Assembly: GCA_030544215.1 (NCBI GenBank)
Contig: JARZZO010000013.1
Location: forward strand, 40,497,196-40,561,195
DNA: 64,000 nucleotides
Origin: Zantedeschia hybrid cultivar
Taxonomy: Eukaryota; Streptophyta; Magnoliopsida; Alismatales; Araceae
Direction of reading: 5' to 3'
The notes under the pieces were generated by a model that saw nothing but the letters and a program-made list of their open reading frames with translations, searched no databases and had not been told where the DNA came from. Positions 1 to 11,872 of the stretch are shown piece by piece. Numbering within the stretch: the stretch's first letter is position 1; each line of letters opens with the position of its first letter. Position numbers and translations under genes: made by a program.

Positions 1-1683
1 AATTTCATTAATCAAAAGTAGTAAAAACATGTGAAGAAAGAGTATATCCTTACCCACAAACTGCAGAGCCCATTAAAATTATGCAAAAGACAAAAGTAGA
101 AGGCACCACTACTTCGACATCACAAACTTCCAACTATCCACTTCACTACAAACTCAATTAAAAATTGACTAACTACTTATTACTAGAAACTATAATGGCT
201 CTGACATACAAATTAAACTTCATGCCCAGTCAATGAAAAAGGAGAATCATTTTGTTGAACCTCTCCATTGCGTCTGCTGCTACAAGATTCTGTGTCTAAA
301 ATGTCACTGCTATGTACCTTTAACAAATTCTGAGCTGCCGTTTGGACTTTATTGTATTGGTGATTTGATGGAATATCAGTGCACAATTTAAGATACTGTC
401 CAATTTTGTTCTGAACCTGTATGCTCAAAATGGGTGCTTTTCCCTCTATCTCTTGTTGCTCCAATCAGAGCCAAAAGAAGCTATGCTTCTATGTATCATC
501 TTGCCTGCCTTACATGTCAAAAGACCCGTAGGCTTCTCTGCAGGAGACAAATGCTTTTCTGGAAGAGCTGAGGACTCGTGGAAGTCTTGCCATAGGCTGG
601 AGATCCCCGAGAGGAATCTACACAAAGCATCATTTCCTGGAGTAGACAGCTGGCTTACCTCCTTTAAGAGATTGGCCTCTGCAAATTCCACCTACTTCAC
701 AATTTGAGATTCTCTTGGATAAACAGCCATCTCTAGATCCCATGCCACAAGTCTCTCTATCGTTTTCCATCAATACTTTACCTGTTGAGATTTCTACATC
801 TGGCAATGGACATGTTGCAGGAGCCTCGCTGATAGGCCCAAAGGGGAGCTCACCATTTCTGCTGTTTGAATTCCCATTAGATCCATGCTATGATTTGAGA
901 TGAAAACTGTGGAATCACATCTCTCCATGCAATATCTGCCGAAAGGACTAGTTTGTCCTTCCCATCCTCATTTTGCTTTTCTGGAAAAGCAACATGGATG
1001 CATTTTTTTTTGTCTCCTCCAGGATCTGGCAGCAGCCCATGCGCCCAAGCACAGTTGAGGAATGTGTGTACTATCCCTGCCCTCTCTGATCTCCCATTGC
1101 TTAGTCTTTTATGGGAACTGAATGAGTTAACTCAGTCGTTGTCATCTTCTCGATGGACTCTGCTTCTCATGATCTTCCTTGTATGACTTCTAGACCTGTA
1201 CAGCATCTCTGTAGGTCTGATCCATCTTTCAACATTCATGAGAGAGTGATTTGGTATTTGAACTCAAAAATTGAAAATGCATCACGACTTTAGAGCATTT
1301 GGAATAAGCTGATATTTGATTGACTTTCACATCAACATTGCATAAGCTAAATTGTTCCAAGGATTAGTATCTTCGTCCACCTCTTTCAAACTCCAGAGGA
1401 TGATATGATGCTTCAGAGAACTTCTATGTGCCACAGCTGGATATGAATTCCAATGAAGTGGCACCAAAGCACATGGACTTGGGCAAACCACCTTCAGACA
1501 CATTTTATCCTCTCATTCTGACCATTGACCATAGGAGTTTTTAGTTGAAGAGAAATCTTCCTGAGAGGCTGGTATATGATGCCTGCATTAGAGGAAGAAA
1601 TGAGGAAGCTCCTATCATTAAGAATGCAGATCTTTCATCCTCTCTCTTCTGGCCACTCCTGCTTCAGAGCTAGCAAGAATTCC
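1..1683. other. Non-genic stretch
   Basis: No recognisable gene, RNA or complete mobile element was seen here. Short open frames on both strands have no domain signature and overlap each other. It could be part of a long first intron of the R3H-SUZ gene at 11873-13489, because that gene's N-terminal exon is missing from the window. That is inference only. Confidence 0.4.
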
Positions 1684-2100
1684 TCACTGTCCAATATCTC
1701 CCCTTTGAACAGAGCCTGCAAGTAAGCAACCATGGTGCTTCCACAGAATGACACCTTTTTGCTTTTCTCCCTCATCAATGGTGTGGTCTTCTATAATAGA
1801 GAAACCTCTATCAACAGCTTTTCTACAGACTGAACTTTGATGCCCTATGGATTTGCATCTCCAATGCACAATCGTGTTTCTGCGAGTGGCTGCCAGATGA
1901 CCCTTACTCAAAAATCTAAAGCGAAAACTGGTTTCGATGTTTGATTTCCAAGGCTCGTATGGTGTCTCAACCCGTTGGTGATCTGCTGAAGAGGTTATTT
2001 GAATATTGGTGATAGGAACCCGGACATCTTTGTCATTCATGCTACCACTGAAAACTTCTTGTATCACTGATGCTTCTCCCTTGTTCATCTTCAACTTCAC
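1684..2100 (-). pseudogene. Decayed retroelement zinc-knuckle fragment
   Basis: A 138-codon minus-strand frame contains two consecutive CCHC-knuckle-like blocks. In the first (FRFLSKGHLAATRR) the spacing of C-x2-C-x4-H-x4-C is kept, but every cysteine position is Arg. In the second (WRCKSIGHQSSVC) the first Cys is replaced and the rest of the motif is intact. Paired knuckles of this form occur in plant retroelement gag/ORF1-like proteins. Loss of the zinc ligands points to a dead fragment. No reverse transcriptase is recognisable next to it, so the element class (LINE-like or other) is not settled. Confidence 0.4.
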
Positions 2101-3132
2101 TCCTTTTCCCTTCTCGAGGACTTTGGTTGATCAAGCTCTCCCAAGGCACACCTTGTTTTTGCCCTTGCCCTTGTTCATGCCATTGCTCTCGAGCAGATGC
2201 TTTTTGACAGAAGTATCAATTTACTACCAAGTTTCCTTGTGAAACAAAATCAGCATTTTACATGAGTTACCTCTATTCTCTCACTCAAAATGGCAGGGAC
2301 TCAACCTAAGCAAAGTCACGTTTGATCCTAGCATTCCTAATATACAGTGTACATCATGCCATGCTTTTGCCTTGTCAACGTGTGGTGCACATTCTCAAAC
2401 AGCTTGGAGTGTGCGTTTCATGAATTCATTCTTAGGGTGGAAGGGCTTATCTATGTGTGTATGCCAGTGTTACCATCTTGCTTGTTGACAATGTCTTGAG
2501 ACACGAAAAGAAAAGAGATATCTAAGATATTTTAGAGAGAGTAAAATCTCTGAGAGATTTTAGAGAGATTATGTTTTCAAAACTTGCCATCTTAGAGGGA
2601 AGAGCAACTATCTCAGAATCTTGGATACAAGGAGACCTTGAGAGATGGCAATTGGCAAACAATATCAATATCTGTAAGGGGATGATGAGTGGAGGACGGC
2701 TGCTATTAAGTTGTTGTACATACATCTTTTTGCAGTTTGCGTGGCTAACTATTATCTTAAATGACCTTGTCACATGAAATTTCATCCCCTATTGTGGTGG
2801 GGGATAAAGTGATTAATGATTGTAGACAAAATAGAAAGGACAGTGGGAATCTAGAGAAGGTGACAGAATAGTATAGCATGCTCTTTCCTTTTTCTATTTT
2901 TTTTTTTTTTTTTTTGGATATTGATCCCTATAAACTTGCTTATTACAAAATAAGTTCATGTATCTTGCGTATTTTGATATTGTTCCCTATGACCTATGTA
3001 CTTTTTTTTACCTTTTAATCCCTACCATTTACTTCCATTATTTTTTTTCTTAACTTTGACATGGATACCACGCGCACAACTCGATGGCATCCATGTGGGA
3101 GACGACGAGGTTCTGGGCATTAGTCATGGGAT
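2101..3132. other. Non-genic stretch with T-tract
   Basis: No gene seen. A T-run lies near 2898-2917, followed by AT-rich sequence up to the left terminal repeat of the hAT element. Short frames here lack any domain signal. Confidence 0.4.
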
Positions 3133-3212
3133 CATGGATGGTAGTACCGGTGCCGGCCGGTACGGGCCTAAAAGGGTCCAAATAAAATCAGAAAAAAGGA
3201 AAAAATCAGAAA

Positions 3213-3317
3213 AATTCAGAAAAAATAAAAAAAAATCAGAAAAATGTAAACAATTAATGAGATGAAAAATTCAGAAAAATTAAAAAAAATCAGAAAAATG
3301 TAAACAATTAATGAGAT
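3213..3317. repeat. Short AT-rich tandem duplication
   Basis: Two adjacent copies of an approximately 55-bp A-rich unit ending in gtaaacaattaatgagat lie just inside the left end of the hAT element. Confidence 0.7.
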
Positions 3318-3468
3318 ATGTGTTGAGTGTGAACAAAGGTGGGTTAAGATAAAGAAGTACACATAACACATACTAAATGACTATTTTCATATAGATTAAA
3401 CATGAAAAATATTATGCTAATGTACTAAACATTTACAAATAATAAATGTTAACGAAATCAAACGATCC

Positions 3469-6400
3469 TTACCTATGAAAACTATGAATGAGTATATTAA
3501 TATGGATAATAACCTGTAGATCCTTCTGATTCATCATCTGGTTGCTGTTGCTAGTATCCATAATAAAGTTGCATATGTTCCCTATATTCACCATAACTAA
3601 ATAATGATGTAGCCAAGTCGTGCATCCCTCTTTGAATCTCTCTTGGAGTATACACTTGTTGACTTGATGAAATTGCAGAATCAAGATGCAAAGAAACATC
3701 TTGAGGATAAGAAGAAGACCATGACCCATAACTGCTACTAGGTGGATGGATTGAAAGCTTTCATACTCTACTCGATCTCTCCAGCTATACATGCCTGCTT
3801 CTTGTTGGCCATCTCCATAATCTGACTGCTGTCCATACTGACCTTGTGAATCATAATCTCCTTGACTTTCATGCTGTCCTCTTCTAGTGTCAATATGCAA
3901 GGAGAAAGAAGGTGCATACACTTTGCCCCCGGTAGTAGCACCTGCAGTTGCACCAGCATCATCATTAGGAGACTGTGTCCCATCATCATCATCATCATCT
4001 TGATCATAATCAACAATAAACTTCCTCTTAACATTACTTGATTTTTTCTTTTGTTATACCTGTTTTTGCTAGTTTTGTTTTCTTTCTAGATCCTTTTGCA
4101 AGTTGACCGGATCCAATAATCATTTTCCTCGTGGTGTATGCCTCACATAAATTTGCTTCATCTCATCAATCGTAGGATTGTTTCTGGCAGTCATATTAAC
4201 CATCTCAAGTGTAGATGTACTCCTTCTCAAGAATGATGGTGACCCAACTATTCAGTGACTGGCCTACTATCTGATTATGAGTGTCTAGTAGGCTCAAGTT
4301 TAGTATCAAGTGCAAATAAATGTACATGCTCAGTTTGACTCTGATGCTCATGTGAAGGAGGAGGTGAATTTTCTTTTTGTCTTTTTGAGGTTCTTAATTC
4401 TGGATCTCTAGCAACAGCTTCATCGAGTATGCCCTCTGCCTATTCTGTATCATCGGGATCAAAAACTGGCTGATCGACAGTTGCTCGTATCTCAACCCAA
4501 GTCTGCAAGGGATTATCATCATCAAATAAGTCTTCAACATCAATTTAACCAACAACATCTTCTGCATGTCCTGCAGTTCGTTTCTCCTTCAATTGTTGTC
4601 TCAACCGGATGTTTTTGATCCTCAATCTCATATTGTAATGGCAGTACACCAATTTGTCCAATCGTTCAGCGTTTAACCGGTTACAAATTTTTGAGTGTAT
4701 AAGGCTAAACATGCTCTAATTTCTTTCATATTGGCTTGCCGATGTCGTCTGACTCAAAACCCTCACTGCAACGGAAGCCAATGGATTATAACACATATCT
4801 CTATTGTACACCATTATCCACCACTCAACTGTGCCATTAGTAAAAAACGAAAAAATTATTCAATGTATGTTCTTTCTTATGCACATATGACAACAATGTA
4901 ATCACTAAGTTTACTTGGGCTCACTTTCTCTACGGCAATTTGCACATGGTCTTCATTATATGTCTCCAGCTTTAGCCTATAAGCCTCCATCTACAAAGAT
5001 GGAATTAACAATTAATATAATTCATGGACTCGTGAAAATACAAGTAATTGGATATATCTTAAAGTCAATTCTTCATAAAAGAGATAAACACCTGTCTCTC
5101 TGTCTCAATTCTATCTTCTATTGTCCTCGACAAGCGTGCAATCACATTCAGTGTGCCTTGGATCACATCTCCATTAATGTGCACTTGACGACTGTACATT
5201 ACTCGAGGATTCAAAACATAACCTGCATTTAGGTGGATAATTACTAAATAACAATTTAATAAATAATCCCCTATGTAATAGTATAAGACTTCACTTACCA
5301 GCTACATACAAGTCGTGGTGTAATGTGCTTTCCCATCTGACATCAATAAGGTCCCATCACTTCATATAAATGTTGGAAAATGCGTTCTTGATGTGCACCT
5401 TAGCAATGTCAATTGCCTCGTACAAATATCCCATGTAATTCTTATCATCCCTATCCACCAATTTTAAGACATGTACGAGAGGTTCCACCAACTTTAGATA
5501 AGTCTGCACATTACTTCAAAAAATTTTGTTCTCTATGATTTTTTCCACTTCCAAATGTTCACATTTAGATTCATTGGAGGTGGTCTGCATATACTCTAAG
5601 AACACCTTATTAAACATAAACCCCTTGATCTTATTCTTGAATTTATGCAAAGATTCTAAAGAAATAAAATTAGATGCAAATCTTGTAGGCCCCGTACGGA
5701 TGAGATCTCGACCCCCAGATACTTTTTCTCTGAACATGTTCAAAATCCTAAGATGACCATAAATAAATTGGGTAATTCTTTGTGCTCTCTTTACTATCTT
5801 GGTGACAATATGATCCTTACCAATGTCTTCAAGCATCAAGTCCAGACTATGCGTTGCACATGGGACCCAATAAAGATGTTTGCGCTTGTCTATTAATTTC
5901 TTCTCTGCAGCCTTATAACTTGGTTCATTATCAATGACCACCTAGACAACATTTTCCTCTCCAATTTTCTGCACCATCTGATCTATCAAACCAAATAAAT
6001 ATTTGGCGTTCTTTGAATAGTTTGATGCATCAACAGATTTTATAAAAACTGTCTCTTCAGTACAATAAATAAGGAAATTAATCATGAACTTCTTCGTGGT
6101 ACCAGTCTAGCCATCGTATATAATTGTGCATCTTTTCTCATTCCAAACAACTTTAAAACTTTCAACTCACGGTTGAAGCTCCTTATATTCTCCATCAAGC
6201 CCACGTCCATATATGTCTCAACATGTGGGGGCTTTAAACCCATGACCATGATCTACTATTGCATCAATCATAGACTGAAAATAAAGAGATTGAGCAGCAT
6301 GTGAGGAAACACATGCATGCAAAAACTATTAGCATATGCTTTTAAAAGTATGTCCTGCCACTTCAGCTAGTACTCTTCTTATTACTTACTTGATTTTTGG

Positions 6401-6943
6401 CTGAGTAGAACTCTGTCTTTTAAAAAGATAACTGTCCATAGGACCCACTTGGCTTCTAGCTTCACTTGTGCCTCTTGTTGATGGTCCATCACCTCTCTTT
6501 CGGGTTTTGTCTTTTTCTTGATGCCACAAACTCTCTTTTCTAGCTGCAACCATCTCAGGATCTTCATCATCATCACTAGAGTCTACAATTTGTTCAGTCC
6601 TTTGCCTCTCACGTATAGAAATGTCACTGGCCCCAGTATATATCCCTTTGCCTTTTCTATTATGTCTACTTGAATTATCGTCTTGAAGTTCAACCTCATC
6701 TTCATTCTTTTACTCTTTTTGTGCTTTTCGACCACGCAACAATTCACGCATCTCGTTGGCGACTTGTCGGGGACAGACAGTACACCTTGTCACATGTCCT
6801 GTCTTTTCTGCTAAATGTTTTTTTTCTCGAGTGATTCCACTATCCATCTCTTTGCCACAATATTTGCATTTCACTCTCTTCTTTACAGTATTAACTAAGG
6901 TGATATGGGCCCACCCTGGGTTCTGCTCTTGCTGTTCAGCCAT
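3469..6943 (-). pseudogene. hAT transposase pseudogene
   Basis: Read right to left. 6943-6710 encodes an N-terminal BED-type finger with CKYCGKEM and a downstream KKHLAEKTGHVTRC block. An in-frame TAA follows immediately, after which the frame continues through an acidic linker. 5941-5516 encodes the transposase core (VIDNEPSYKAAEKKL, YWVPCATHSLDLMLEDIGK, GPTRFASNF), typical of plant hAT proteins with a DUF659-like region. About 5510-5377 reads VEPLVHVLKLVDRDDKNYMGY, and 5230-4640 carries a hAT C-terminal dimerisation region broken by several stops. 4034-3469 is the low-complexity Asp-, Gln- and Tyr-rich tail common in these proteins. The gene is dead; its promoter and exon structure were not resolved. 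Confidence 0.85.
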
Positions 6944-7938
6944 GATCTTACAACAAGAAAGAAAAAAGTAGAAACAAATTTAAGAACATTTGTCATTATG
7001 CTCATAGTTTAAAATATGTAATGAAACGTAATTAGGTTTCAATTGATGTTTAATTTAAGTAATTAGACAAAGCTCCAATTTTTAACCACTAATTATGGTC
7101 AAAATTAAGGGTTTTTCCTAATTAACCGTCAATCAACGCAATTCACAGTATGCTCCTAGTTTAAAATATGCAATGAAGCTTAATTAGGTTTCAATTGATG
7201 TTTAATTTCAGTAATTAGACAAAAATTTCAATTTTTAACCGCTAATGAGGATCAAAATTGGGGGTTATCTATTTTACTAAGAAAATGAACGTAAACAATC
7301 TAAGAATTAGTTAACAACTACAAAATAATCACTAGATTTAAAATATATATCATACCTTTTTTTTTCTTTCCACCCAAAACGGTAAAAACGTCTCCAGCAA
7401 CGGGTGAAAACGTCTTCGGTAGCGGTGGCGGCGGCGGCTCCTTCCCCTCCTTCCCTTCCCCTCCTACTGCCAAAAACGGCCTTTCCCTCTCACAGATCTG
7501 TTTCTGTGAGAGGGGAAAAGGAGTGTTTCACAGGCGTACCGATTCGGTACTGACCTGGTATAGGTTTTTTTTTTTTTTTTTTTTACCAGTACCGGCCATT
7601 AATGGCTGAACCGGTGCCGGCCGATATCAATACGTACCGGTACCGGCCGATACTGCCATCCATGCATAGGATTGGCCTATTGTATTGGATGTAGTGCTCT
7701 TGGGCGATGGGGAGCCTGCATCATCATCATGGGCTTTCTCATTGGCATCCAGTGCCAAGATGGTGCTACATGTTCAGGAGAGACCATGATAATGGTGCTA
7801 CTTCCGGTTAGGAAGGTGGTCAACATCATGGAGCAGAGACCTGGAGCTGGAGGTTGACCACGAGGGTAAAGTGGGGCCATCGCCACGACGGGGGGGGGGG
7901 AGGAGAGGGATGGGGGATCCTCCTAAGGCAGCGATCAT

Positions 7939-8352
7939 GGCAGACCTTGACTGCAATGGGTAGTGGGAGAGGGTGGGTGCCGCCTCTATGTGATCGAGAA
8001 CTTGAAGCCCTATAGGTCTCACACAATCCCTCGTACACTTCCTCCATGGGTGGCGGGTGTTGTGCCCATGGTTGGCAGTGTTGGCCGATATCGATACGTA
8101 TCGGGCTGATATGTATTGGTATCGATGGATAGTGGGTACCGCCTCTATGTGATCTTGGCAGACCTTGACTGCAATGGGTAGTGGGAGAGGGTGGGTGCCG
8201 CCTCTATGTGATCGAGAACTTGAAGCCCTATAGGTCTCACACAATCCCTCGTACACTTCCTCCATGGGTGGCGGGTGTTGTGCTCATGGTTGGCAGTGTT
8301 GGCCGATATCGATACGTATCGGGCTGATATGTATTGGTATCGATGGATAGTG
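7939..8352. repeat. 218-bp direct duplication
   Basis: About 195 bp beginning cagaccttgactgcaatggg at 7941 recur almost without change from 8159, a period of 218 bp. Each copy ends in a block ggccgatatcgatacgtatc containing the perfect palindrome CGATACGTATCG. The only difference I noted is gtgcccatgg versus gtgctcatgg. This looks like a recent local duplication within TE debris. Confidence 0.85.
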
Positions 8353-8765
8353 GGTACTGATACGACACGTGGAAACATGGTTGGCAATATTAGCCGATAT
8401 ATATCGGTATCAATGGGTACTGATACGATACCTGGGGCTAGCCCGATACCAGTCATTTACATTTAAAAAAAAAAACTTGTATTGGCTGGTACTAGGCCAA
8501 AATGGGCCGTACCTGGTCAATACGCCTGATACCATTACTTATCGATTGGCATCGGTACTGGTATCAATATTGGTTTGCGATCTTTGCCTGGGAGTAGCCC
8601 GATACCAGTCATTTGCATTTAAAAAATATAAAAATGCTTTTATTGGCCGGTACTAGGCCAAAAGGGGCCGGTACCGGGATGGTATGCCGGATACTAGTAC
8701 TGATATGTATCGATATCGGTACCCACTGGTACCAGGACCGACACCGGTATTGCCATCCTTGGTTG
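8353..8765. repeat. Cluster of GGTACCGG/CGATATCG-type repeat pieces
   Basis: Many short degenerate blocks of the form tacYggtaYcgg and gataYcagtcattt recur here on both strands. They resemble the terminal and subterminal GGTACCGG sequence of the hAT element ending at 7664. There is no coding capacity. They are best read as nested remnants of related hAT ends. Confidence 0.5.
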
Positions 8766-8780
8766 TGCCCCTATATGTTC

Positions 8781-8781
8781 A

Positions 8782-8814
<33 letters not shown>

Positions 8815-8849
8815 CTTCTTGATCTCTTTCTCTGTGTGTGTGTGTGCAC
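8781..8849. repeat. Compound CT/GT microsatellite
   Basis: A (CT)n run passes directly into (GT)n, then a second ctctttctctgtgtgtgtgtg block follows. It is a plain simple repeat. Confidence 0.9.
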
Positions 8850-9444
8850 ATGCATGCCCGCACGCGAGCTGTTCCCGAGATTGGCGGGAGGCCACGGGTG
8901 GAATGGCAGGGAGGATGACCAGAATTATGTGTTTAAATCTAGTTGGCGCCCACAACAGACAATGCAGCAGGAAAAAGGAGAATTGTTGGGGTCTGTCCAT
9001 CCTTCCAAATCCCCTTCCTCAACTGCACCAGCTCCTCCATGTTTTCTACATGCACTTATGCTCTGTTGTCCCATGAACTGGAGGAACAAGAAGCTGGTGA
9101 TATCAGGTGATGGAGGAGGAGGTGAGAAAAAGTTCCAGCCGGAGTGGTTCCAAGAGGAGGAGAGCATATATGCATCCTACCCGCTCCCCTCTCTCTCTTC
9201 CCATCACTTCATGGGCATAAATGAATTTTTAACATTTTTCTATTAACTTTAAACACCGGTTTAGAGAATATTCAGAGAATATTCTCACTTTTTAGACGGA
9301 TGTTAACTAGAGGGACTTATTAAGTGTCCCCTCATCCCCCCAAAATGTGGCAGGTGTATGAGCTCTCATCCTTCATCATTGTCTCCATTGTTGGCTTCTT
9401 TTTCTTCTTCATGAGAAACTGTTTTCCCCTTTGGTTTGAGTATG
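8850..9444. other. Non-genic stretch, unidentified open frame
   Basis: A plus-strand open frame runs to 9246, but its N-terminus is translated microsatellite and the rest shows no family I recognise. I do not call it a gene. A captured or single unannotated exon remains possible. Confidence 0.3.
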
Positions 9445-9620
9445 TGTTTTCATATGTATAGGGGATATAGTCTCTGAAAGTTTGAGGTGGTTTGGACATC
9501 TGCTAAGAAGACTAGAGGAACATCTGTTAAGAGTTATGGTAAACATTCCCGTATAGATTGTAATAGTAGATGAAGAAGACTCGAAGAACTTAGATAGAGA
9601 CACTGGAAAAAGAACTTAGA
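9445..9620 (+). pseudogene. LINE (L1-type) reverse-transcriptase C-terminal tail fragment
   Basis: The plus strand reads LRWFGHLLRRLEEHLLR. This matches the conserved RWFGH-x-x-RRP motif that ends the open reading frame of many plant non-LTR retrotransposons. The usual basic GRGRPKKTW-type continuation is decayed (VDEEDSKNLDRDTGK), with stops. It is an isolated remnant; no upstream RT domain is recognisable. Confidence 0.6.
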
Positions 9621-10690
9621 TGGATAAACCCACCAAGCTCATGATTTCAGCTCAGAAAAGTCATGTCTATATAGTCCAAATCTTGATTTTTGAGCCCAGC
9701 TTCACATATAAAATCATGGGAGTTGAACTCAACTACTGTAAACAGATTTGTCTACAATTCTGCAAAGTGGTAATCAGAAAGCCCGCAAGTGATCAAACCT
9801 GGGAAACACACATCTGGAACTACCTATTTATAGCACCTATCGTTGGCCCAAGGTCATGATATGGACTGAAGTGTAAGGCAATTGGATAATGGTTAAGCAG
9901 CAAACAAATGAACCCCGCATGTTATTGACTTGAGCGAAGCGTCAAATCAACCAAATAAGGACATTGGCTCTTTTTTTCCCCAAAAAAGAGAATGACATTG
10001 CCTCTTTACTTTGTTAATTTTTTTCAAGCATACCTTGCCCCCTTGTTTTGCTTCTTACTGTTAATATGGTGGCGCATACTGTTACATGATTGTTGTGAAC
10101 TGATGATTGCGTCAGAAAATTGAGCTTGCTATCATTTATAGTTCCAAGCAGTGATCAAAACATAACAGCAAATATTTCACTTGTATGTCATGGATCTCTG
10201 CAAACGGTTTTTACATATTGCGGCATTGCTTGAACAGTGAGAAGCTGATGCTTTGGAGAGGTTCAATCATATTGTATCAGCATCCATTAGCAATTTTGCA
10301 AATTCCTGCAGCCTCGTCAAAAGGCAAGTGAGAAGATAAATGTTGCTGATACTTGCAACCTTTCATATTTCTGCAGAAATAAGAGGAAGAATCCAACCCT
10401 CCCTCTGCTAGAAAAAGAAAAGGAGAGGTGATGAGAAAAATAATAAGGTAGAAGTAGCACCTGATTTATACGGTGGATTGCCTGTTTAATGAACAAGCTT
10501 CTGAGGTGCATCTGCTAAATTACATGCCTTCTTAACTGGAATCAAATATAATGGTGTCTTTTAGTTAGGATGCCTTAGAATTACGACTACTAAATCAGGC
10601 ATCAGGTAGATTTAAATTTAATCAAATGATGTCCTCTCAAAATATGGCAGCATCATAGATTCATGGGCATAAGAGTGATGTTATTGTAAG
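9621..10690. other. Non-genic stretch
   Basis: AT-rich sequence without gene, RNA or complete element that I can support. Confidence 0.4.
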
Positions 10691-11315
10691 GCAATCAGCT
10701 AGGTGATGAAGTGAGGCAACGCAAGGTGAGGTGAGGCTGAAGCCCATCTTGCCTGGGCAATTGCTTGAATCACCTAGAGCAATTAAGCAGTTGCCTCACA
10801 CTACCTCCCTGAATTGGCCCCCTTTGGATGCTCTCAGCCCACATGTGCACAGCCCCTGAGGCCCACTCATGCCAAGGTATAAATATCCCTGTTTCTGTCT
10901 CAACTTTGCCCAGCCCTGACTCTCTTTGAACCCCCCTTCGCAACACTAATCCTGTCTCCCGCCTTCAGTGATGTTGCTTGGTTCCCCTTCACTCTAAGAT
11001 TTCCCTATCCACATAAGCAATTTGGCATGCAAGCTCGAAGATGAAGACAACTGGCACTGTGATGTGAATTTGTGTCATCCCCATTGGTGACCTCGCCAGC
11101 TTTCTGTTTGAGACTGACACTGTGAGCTTGGTCTTCCCCACTACCGACCACGGCATGCATGTCTTCACAGAGCCCCCCTCCCCACCTCTCTCTCTCTCTC
11201 TCTCTTATTTTTCTATATTTTTCAATAAAATGTCAGCTCAGAGGCTCAAATGCCTAGGCTGTCACCTAGGCATTTGAGGCTCACCTTAGTCACCTTGATT
11301 GTCTCATGCCTATAG
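10691..11315. mobile_element. Possible non-autonomous TIR element
   Basis: The left part reads aaggcaatcagctaggtgat and the right part, inverted, aggcatgagacaatcaaggt. Both carry repeated TGAGGC/CACCTAGGC-type blocks, as in some plant hAT-like MITEs. The interior has a (CT)n run near 11184-11205. No convincing target duplication was found, so the boundaries are approximate. Confidence 0.35.
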
Positions 11316-11872
11316 CTGCATAGCATGAGTCATGCCTACTCCTCTACCATACACACAAGTATTTACTGGTATACTAGCAGTGACCAATGTTGCAGGTCAC
11401 ATACGGACGGTGGCTTGCATCAATTGGCAAGGAGGATATTATGTACTGTTGGCGCATACCCTGTTTGACTACTATGCTTGTTTCTTGCTTGATATAGAAA
11501 TCTTAAGGATGGTGCAGTAGATATTACATGAACTTTTTCATGGCACAGTAGATATTACGTGAACTTGTTCATTGTGATGTAGGTCTCCCAGGATTCTCAG
11601 TAACAGTGACAAATGATTAAAAAATGCTGAATCAATGTAAGAATATGACATATATATGATTATGAGAGAGAGATGGTAGTAATACATCTTGTTCCTGATC
11701 CTTTCCCGCCTTCCCTATTTGAGGTTTTGGAGGGGAGATTGCCTTGAAGGCTCAAATCTGGTTTACATGCAAATACATCACTGCTATATATCTTGAGAGG
11801 TTGCTTTAATTTTGTGAACCAATTTTCATTAAATCTATAGTCTGCTAATGAATATTTCTGCCTCTTTTCCAG

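Larger units (their letters stand above)
3133..7664 (-). mobile_element. hAT superfamily DNA transposon, decayed autonomous copy
   Basis: Inverted termini are seen directly: the left end begins CATGGATGGTAGTACCGG (3133 onward). The reverse complement of the right end begins CATGGATGGCAGTATCGG (from 7664). Both continue into GC-rich GGTACCGG-type sequence. The flanking 8-mers are catgggat (3125-3132) and cataggat (7665-7672), a 7/8 match and the 8-bp target duplication expected of hAT. Inside, on the minus strand, are a BED zinc finger, the transposase core and a hAT dimerisation region, all interrupted by stops. The copy is therefore not active, although its ends remain readable. Confidence 0.85.

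Noticed and set aside
8803..9246. 147-aa ORF
   Set aside because: It begins in a GT microsatellite and matches no known family; no splice or promoter context supports it.
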